Under the pieces are notes generated by a model. That model made no database searches. It worked only from the letters and a program-made list of their open reading frames with translations, and had not been told where the DNA came from. A program made the translations under genes and the position numbers. From the NCBI GenBank assembly GCA_029557395.1, contig JAKQIK010000073.1, positions 1 to 9,218 on the forward strand: a stretch of DNA of 9,218 nucleotides, written 5' to 3'. The stretch is from a bacterium (GTDB lineage Bacteria > Patescibacteriota > Saccharimonadia > Saccharimonadales > JACDBH01). Positions 5,974 to 9,218 of this stretch are shown one piece after another (the stretch's first letter is position 1; the number at the start of each line of letters is the position of its first letter).

Positions 5974-8508
5974 ATGGATGAAGATGCAAGAATGAAACCA
6001 ATTGACCCAAATAATCACTCAAAGACCACGATACTCAGGTCTGTAGAAGAGGAGATGGAGACCAGCTACTTGCAGTACTCAATGAGTGTTATTGTAGCCA
6101 GGGCACTACCTGATGTACGCGATGGTCTTAAGCCTGTTCATAGACGAATTTTGTATGTCATGGATAAGTCCGGGCTTAGATCAACAGGTAAGCATACTAA
6201 GAGTGCTCAGATTGTTGGTGAGGTTATGGGTAAGTATCATCCACACGGTGATACGGCTATATATGACTCTATGGTTAGATTAGCTCAACCATTTAATACC
6301 AGATATACCCTCGTTGATGGGCAAGGTAACTTTGGTAGTATGGATGGTGATCCGCCAGCCGCATATCGATACACCGAAGCTCGTATGACCAAAGCCTCTG
6401 AGGCAATGATCGAGGATATAGATAAGGATACAGTTCAATTTAGAGATAACTTTGATGGCTCACAACAAGAACCAGAAGTTTTACCAGCTAAGTTACCCAA
6501 CCTATTGCTTAATGGACAAATGGGTATCGCAGTTGGAATGGCTACTAGTATCCCGCCACATAACTTAGGCGAGCTAGTAGATGCTACTATTGCTCAGATA
6601 GATAACCCTGATATCACACTTGACGAAATGATGGACCATATAAAAGGACCAGATTTTCCTACTGGTGGAATTATTTATGGCAAAGAATCTATCAAAAAAG
6701 CTTTTGCTACAGGACGCGGAGGTGTTGTAGTCAGGGGTGTAGCTGATATAGAGGAGACGGCTAAGGGCCGACAGAGGATTGTGATTACCGAAATACCTTA
6801 TGCAGTCAATAAGGCTGGCCTAGTTGAGAAAATTGCCGATCTTGTAAAAGATAAAAAAATTGTTGGTATATCTGATATCAGAGACGAAACAGCCCGAGGA
6901 AATGTTAGGATAGTTATTGATCTCAAAAAGGATGCATACCCCAAGAAGCTCTTGAACCAGCTTTATAAACTTACTCCACTTCAATCAGCCTTTCATTATA
7001 ACATGTTGGCACTGATAGATGGTATTCAGCCTAGGGTGCTGGGCTTACAGGATATTATTAACGAATACGTTAAGCATCGCCAAGTCGTAGTGCGTCGTAG
7101 GACTGAGTTTGAACTTAGAAAAGCCAAGGACCGTGCTCATATTCTAGAGGGCCTCAAGATAGCTCTTGATCATATTGATGAAGTTATTAAGACTATTCGG
7201 GCTAGTCAGACAACTGATGAAGCACAAGCTAATTTGATAGAAAAATTTAATCTGTCGGAGATCCAAGCAAAAGCTATCCTAGCCATGCAACTAAGGACTT
7301 TGACGGGTCTTCAAAGACAAGAAATAGAGAACGAATTAGCCACACTTTTGTCATTGATAAAGAAATTAGAGGCTATTCTGGCTGATGAAAAGAAGATTTT
7401 AAGAATTATCAAAGACGAGATGCTAGAAATGAAGAAGCAGTTCGGGGATGATAGGCGAACCAAGGTTGTACCAAATGAACTTGGCAAGATGAGTGATGAA
7501 GACCTAGTTCCAGATGAGCAAGTAGTTGTAACTCTCACAGCAAATAATTATATAAAGAGAAGCTCTATATCTGATTATAAGAAGCAAGGGCGTGGTGGTA
7601 AGGGTCGTAAAGGTATGGCTACTCGTGAAGAAGATGTTATCGAACATGTTGTCAATACGTCTACGCATGACTATTTACTTTTCTTTACAAACAAAGGTAG
7701 AGTATTTAGGATAAAAACGTATGAAGTTCCGGCCGTAGGCCTTAATGCCAAGGGTGTAGCGATTGTTAATCTACTTCAGTTGCAACCAGAAGAAACGGTT
7801 AGCTCTGTAATTAATCTCGATAAACAGACTGAGAGTGGTCATTTGATGATGTGTACTATTAGAGGCGTAGTCAAGAAAACATCACTTGACCAGTACAAAA
7901 ATGTTAGGAGCAGTGGTCTTATTACTATTAATCTTGATGATGGTGATGAATTAAAGTGGATTCGAGTGACGGATGGAGATAATGAGGTAGTTATCTCAAC
8001 TTCCCAGGGGCAAGCAATACGTTTCCACGAGAAAGACGTTCGGTCTATGGGTAGGAGTGCTAGAGGTGTGAGGGGCATACGCCTCAGGTCTGGCGATCAG
8101 GTCATTGGTATGGATGTAGTAGAAGATGACACAAGTATCTTTGTTATCAGTGAGTTTGGTTATGGTAAGCGCACCAAGATCTCACAATTTACAGCTCATG
8201 CTAGAGGTGGTGTCGGTATTAGATCTGCCATAGTCAACAAAAAGACGGGTAATCTCATAGGTGTTAAGGCACTAACAGAGACTGCTAATGAGGTAATAAT
8301 TATCTCCACCAATGGTCAGACCATTAGGTTGGGGCTTAAGGATATATCTGAACTAGGTCGTGCTACCCAAGGCGTGCGTATAATGCGTCTCAACGACGGT
8401 GATACAGTGGCTAGTTTAGCTCTTGTAGATAAGAGTCTCAAAGATGAGGAAGAACTAGAAGAATCCGATAAAGAAGCTAACGGCTCAGAGAATAACCCAG
8501 AAAAGTAA
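5974..8508 (+). CDS. gyrA: DNA gyrase subunit A
   Basis: This is the DNA cleavage/rejoining subunit, 844 aa. The winged-helix/tower region begins at about residue 22 (EEEMETSYLQYSMSVIVARALPDVRDGLKPVHRRIL). The catalytic tyrosine is Y133 in YRYTEAR (E. coli Y122), preceded by R132. The quinolone-determining stretch HPHGDTAIYD has Thr94 at the E. coli Ser83 position and Asp98 at the Asp87 position; Thr is a normal wild-type residue there in some bacteria. IAVGMATSIPPHN is conserved. The C-terminal beta-pinwheel starts after a GyrA-box QGRGGKG (538-544, consensus QRRGGKG), which marks gyrase over topoisomerase IV. Repeated blade signatures follow (FTNKGRVFRI, TIRGVVKKTS, STSQGQAIRF, SEFGYGKRTK, STNGQTIRLG). 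The last 25 or so residues form an acidic tail. The ATG follows the gyrB stop by 2 bp; AAGGA (5954-5958) is 15 nt upstream, somewhat far, so coupling probably drives initiation. An ATG at 5992 is a possible alternative start. Confidence 0.97.
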   Translation: MDEDARMKPIDPNNHSKTTILRSVEEEMETSYLQYSMSVIVARALPDVRDGLKPVHRRILYVMDKSGLRSTGKHTKSAQIVGEVMGKYHPHGDTAIYDSMVRLAQPFNTRYTLVDGQGNFGSMDGDPPAAYRYTEARMTKASEAMIEDIDKDTVQFRDNFDGSQQEPEVLPAKLPNLLLNGQMGIAVGMATSIPPHNLGELVDATIAQIDNPDITLDEMMDHIKGPDFPTGGIIYGKESIKKAFATGRGGVVVRGVADIEETAKGRQRIVITEIPYAVNKAGLVEKIADLVKDKKIVGISDIRDETARGNVRIVIDLKKDAYPKKLLNQLYKLTPLQSAFHYNMLALIDGIQPRVLGLQDIINEYVKHRQVVVRRRTEFELRKAKDRAHILEGLKIALDHIDEVIKTIRASQTTDEAQANLIEKFNLSEIQAKAILAMQLRTLTGLQRQEIENELATLLSLIKKLEAILADEKKILRIIKDEMLEMKKQFGDDRRTKVVPNELGKMSDEDLVPDEQVVVTLTANNYIKRSSISDYKKQGRGGKGRKGMATREEDVIEHVVNTSTHDYLLFFTNKGRVFRIKTYEVPAVGLNAKGVAIVNLLQLQPEETVSSVINLDKQTESGHLMMCTIRGVVKKTSLDQYKNVRSSGLITINLDDGDELKWIRVTDGDNEVVISTSQGQAIRFHEKDVRSMGRSARGVRGIRLRSGDQVIGMDVVEDDTSIFVISEFGYGKRTKISQFTAHARGGVGIRSAIVNKKTGNLIGVKALTETANEVIIISTNGQTIRLGLKDISELGRATQGVRIMRLNDGDTVASLALVDKSLKDEEELEESDKEANGSENNPEK

Positions 8509-8600
8509 AATCTAGCCTTGTGTTTTAGGTATATGCTGAGGGTGTAGTCTTATCAAAAGCTCTAGAATGATCATCTTCGAAATAACTAACAGATGTAAAG

Positions 8601-8609
8601 TGGTATAAT
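8601..8609 (+). promoter_or_regulatory. Extended -10 promoter (candidate rRNA P1)
   Basis: TGGTATAAT is a perfect extended -10 element (TGnTATAAT), with predicted start near 8616. No good -35 lies 16-18 bp upstream, which is tolerable for an extended -10 promoter. It points toward 16S. Confidence 0.5.
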
Positions 8610-8637
8610 TTCTACAACGTATTTTGTCACTAGACTA

Positions 8638-8666
8638 TTGACCAGTAACTTTATATCTAGTAATAT
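8638..8666 (+). promoter_or_regulatory. TTGACC-17-TAATAT promoter (candidate rRNA P2)
   Basis: TTGACC (8638-8643, 5 of 6 to consensus), exactly 17 bp, then TAATAT (8661-8666, 4 of 6). Predicted start is near 8673, about 263 nt before mature 16S. Together with the upstream extended -10 site it would make a tandem rRNA promoter pair, a common arrangement for rrn operons. Confidence 0.45.
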
Positions 8667-8734
8667 TGAATGAGCACTTTTGAGGTCTACTGTTAAAGAG
8701 TCTTAAAAATTGTTGTTTAAAAATTTGGATAGTG

Positions 8735-8756
8735 CAAATCAACGTCAATTGATTTG
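8735..8756 (+). other. Leader hairpin 1
   Basis: CAAATCA (8735-8741) pairs perfectly with TGATTTG (8750-8756) around an 8-nt loop. It can compete with a smaller CAATT/AATTG stem (8746-8761). It is the first recognisable stem downstream of the predicted promoters. Confidence 0.35.
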
Positions 8757-8771
8757 AATTGTTTTATTAAA

Positions 8772-8807
8772 GTCAGTAAATTAACTTCGGTTAATGATTC
8801 GACTGAT
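8772..8807 (+). other. Leader hairpin 2 with UUCG tetraloop
   Basis: The inner stem ATTAAC (8780-8785)/GTTAAT (8790-8795) closes on TTCG, the stable C(UUCG)G tetraloop. An outer stem GTCAGT (8772-8777)/ACTGAT (8802-8807) pairs across an asymmetric internal loop, with one G-U pair. The nested pairing argues for a real RNA structure. Confidence 0.5.
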
Positions 8808-8839
8808 GCTAAGACAAATTCTTTATTGCCTAGCTTGCG

Positions 8840-8854
8840 TTCCCGGTAAGGGAA
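8840..8854 (+). other. Leader hairpin 3
   Basis: TTCCC (8840-8844), a GGTAA loop, GGGAA (8850-8854). A short outer GCT (8833-8835)/AGC (8858-8860) pairing may extend it. Confidence 0.4.
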
Positions 8855-8867
8855 AAGAGCAGCCCGA

Positions 8868-8892
8868 GCATCCGGCTTTGCCGGTGCCCGGC
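8868..8892 (+). other. Alternating CCGGC/GCCGG/CCGGC leader hairpins
   Basis: CCGGC (8872-8876), GCCGG (8880-8884) and CCGGC (8888-8892) are spaced 8 nt apart. The middle element can pair with either neighbour through a 3-nt loop. The left pairing is lengthened by GCA (8868-8870)/TGC (8885-8887) across a bulged T, so it should dominate. The two folds are mutually exclusive. Confidence 0.5.
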
Positions 8893-8895
8893 GCG

Positions 8896-8923
8896 ATGAG
8901 AAAAACCGCAAGGTTTGTCTCAT
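8896..8923 (+). other. Leader hairpin 5 with GCAA (GNRA) tetraloop
   Basis: ATGAGA (8896-8901) pairs with TCTCAT (8918-8923), and AAACC (8903-8907) with GGTTT (8912-8916), with a single A.G mismatch and a GCAA tetraloop at 8908-8911. It ends about 12 nt before mature 16S. A T6 run (8935-8940) follows, but too far downstream for a normal intrinsic terminator and inside the 16S 5' end. Confidence 0.55.
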
Positions 8924-8935
8924 AAGCGAAGCGAT

Positions 8936-9218
<283 letters not shown>

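Larger units (their letters stand above)
8509..8935 (+). other. gyrA-16S intergenic region: rRNA promoters and structured leader
   Basis: This 427-bp stretch has no convincing protein gene. The first 90 bp or so hold no G/C-rich hairpin plus U-run, so no intrinsic terminator for gyrBA is evident. Two candidate promoters follow (8601-8609 and 8638-8666), then about 260 nt of predicted 16S leader with stems at 8735-8756, 8772-8807, 8840-8854, 8868-8892 and 8896-8923. Base composition changes sharply: AT-rich to about 8830, then GC-rich structured sequence up to the 16S start. The leader probably takes part in transcription elongation control and pre-16S processing, which is inferred from position only. 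Confidence 0.55.

Noticed and set aside
6253..6255. GyrA Thr94 at the E. coli Ser83 position as a quinolone-resistance mutation
   Set aside because: Thr is the normal residue at this position in some quinolone-sensitive bacteria (for example Pseudomonas aeruginosa), and the neighbouring Asp is kept.
4013..8508. Reassigned UGA (Gly) genetic code as in Gracilibacteria/SR1
   Set aside because: No in-frame TGA occurs in gyrB, gyrA or the other genes, and conserved glycines use GGN codons. The visible stops are TAA and TAG, so standard code fits, though the sample is small.
8691..8701. boxA-like sequence (ACTCTTTAACA when read on the minus strand)
   Set aside because: It resembles the rRNA antitermination boxA but is on the strand opposite to 16S transcription, so it cannot act in the rRNA leader as written. 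A weaker plus-strand GCACTTTTGA near 8674 is too degenerate to call.

Overview
The window looks like chromosome from a Patescibacteria/CPR bacterium, most likely Saccharibacteria (TM7). The evidence is the 16S rRNA 5' end (the stretch around 9120-9180 and the AAGGCTCC...GGAGTACACGAGCGGC frame of helix 6), AT-rich coding sequence, a type IV secretion/conjugation-type ATPase, and a surface protein ending in LPSTGPG plus a membrane anchor. This placement is recalled from family knowledge, not searched. No gene has an in-frame TGA, so the sequence gives no sign of the UGA=Gly code of Gracilibacteria/SR1.

Layout. (1) 1-1528, + strand: the 3' part of a VirD4/TraG-like ATPase whose Walker A half lies off the left edge. 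(2) 1558-3807, - strand: a two-gene unit convergent with it. The upstream gene is a 558-aa cell-surface protein (N-terminal membrane segment, unrecognised domain, proline linker, NBR1-type Ig-like domain, DUF11-like domain, LPSTG, membrane helix). Three bases later comes a 189-aa protein with a histidine-rich charged N-terminus and two C-terminal membrane helices. (3) 3808-4012: a divergent intergenic region with a sigma70-type promoter toward gyrB and a probable 9-codon leader ORF whose stop overlaps the gyrB start. (4) 4013-8508, + strand: gyrB and gyrA, 2 bp apart, encoding a complete DNA gyrase. (5) 8509-8935: a 427-bp spacer with two candidate promoters and a densely structured leader. 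(6) 8936-9218: the 5' end of 16S rRNA, cut by the right edge.

The gyrase genes are conventional in architecture, but GyrB has Asn where E. coli has Asp426 (quinolone-associated position) and Lys where E. coli has Arg136 (coumarin-binding position). The rRNA leader holds several hairpins, including three alternating CCGGC/GCCGG/CCGGC segments that can form mutually exclusive stems. The 16S V1 region carries an insertion of roughly 70 nt that folds on paper into a clean three-way junction. I found no CRISPR array, tRNA, insertion sequence or clearly new multi-gene system. The best leads are the V1 expansion, the structured rRNA leader, the gyrB leader peptide, and the surface-protein/His-rich pair beside a secretion ATPase.
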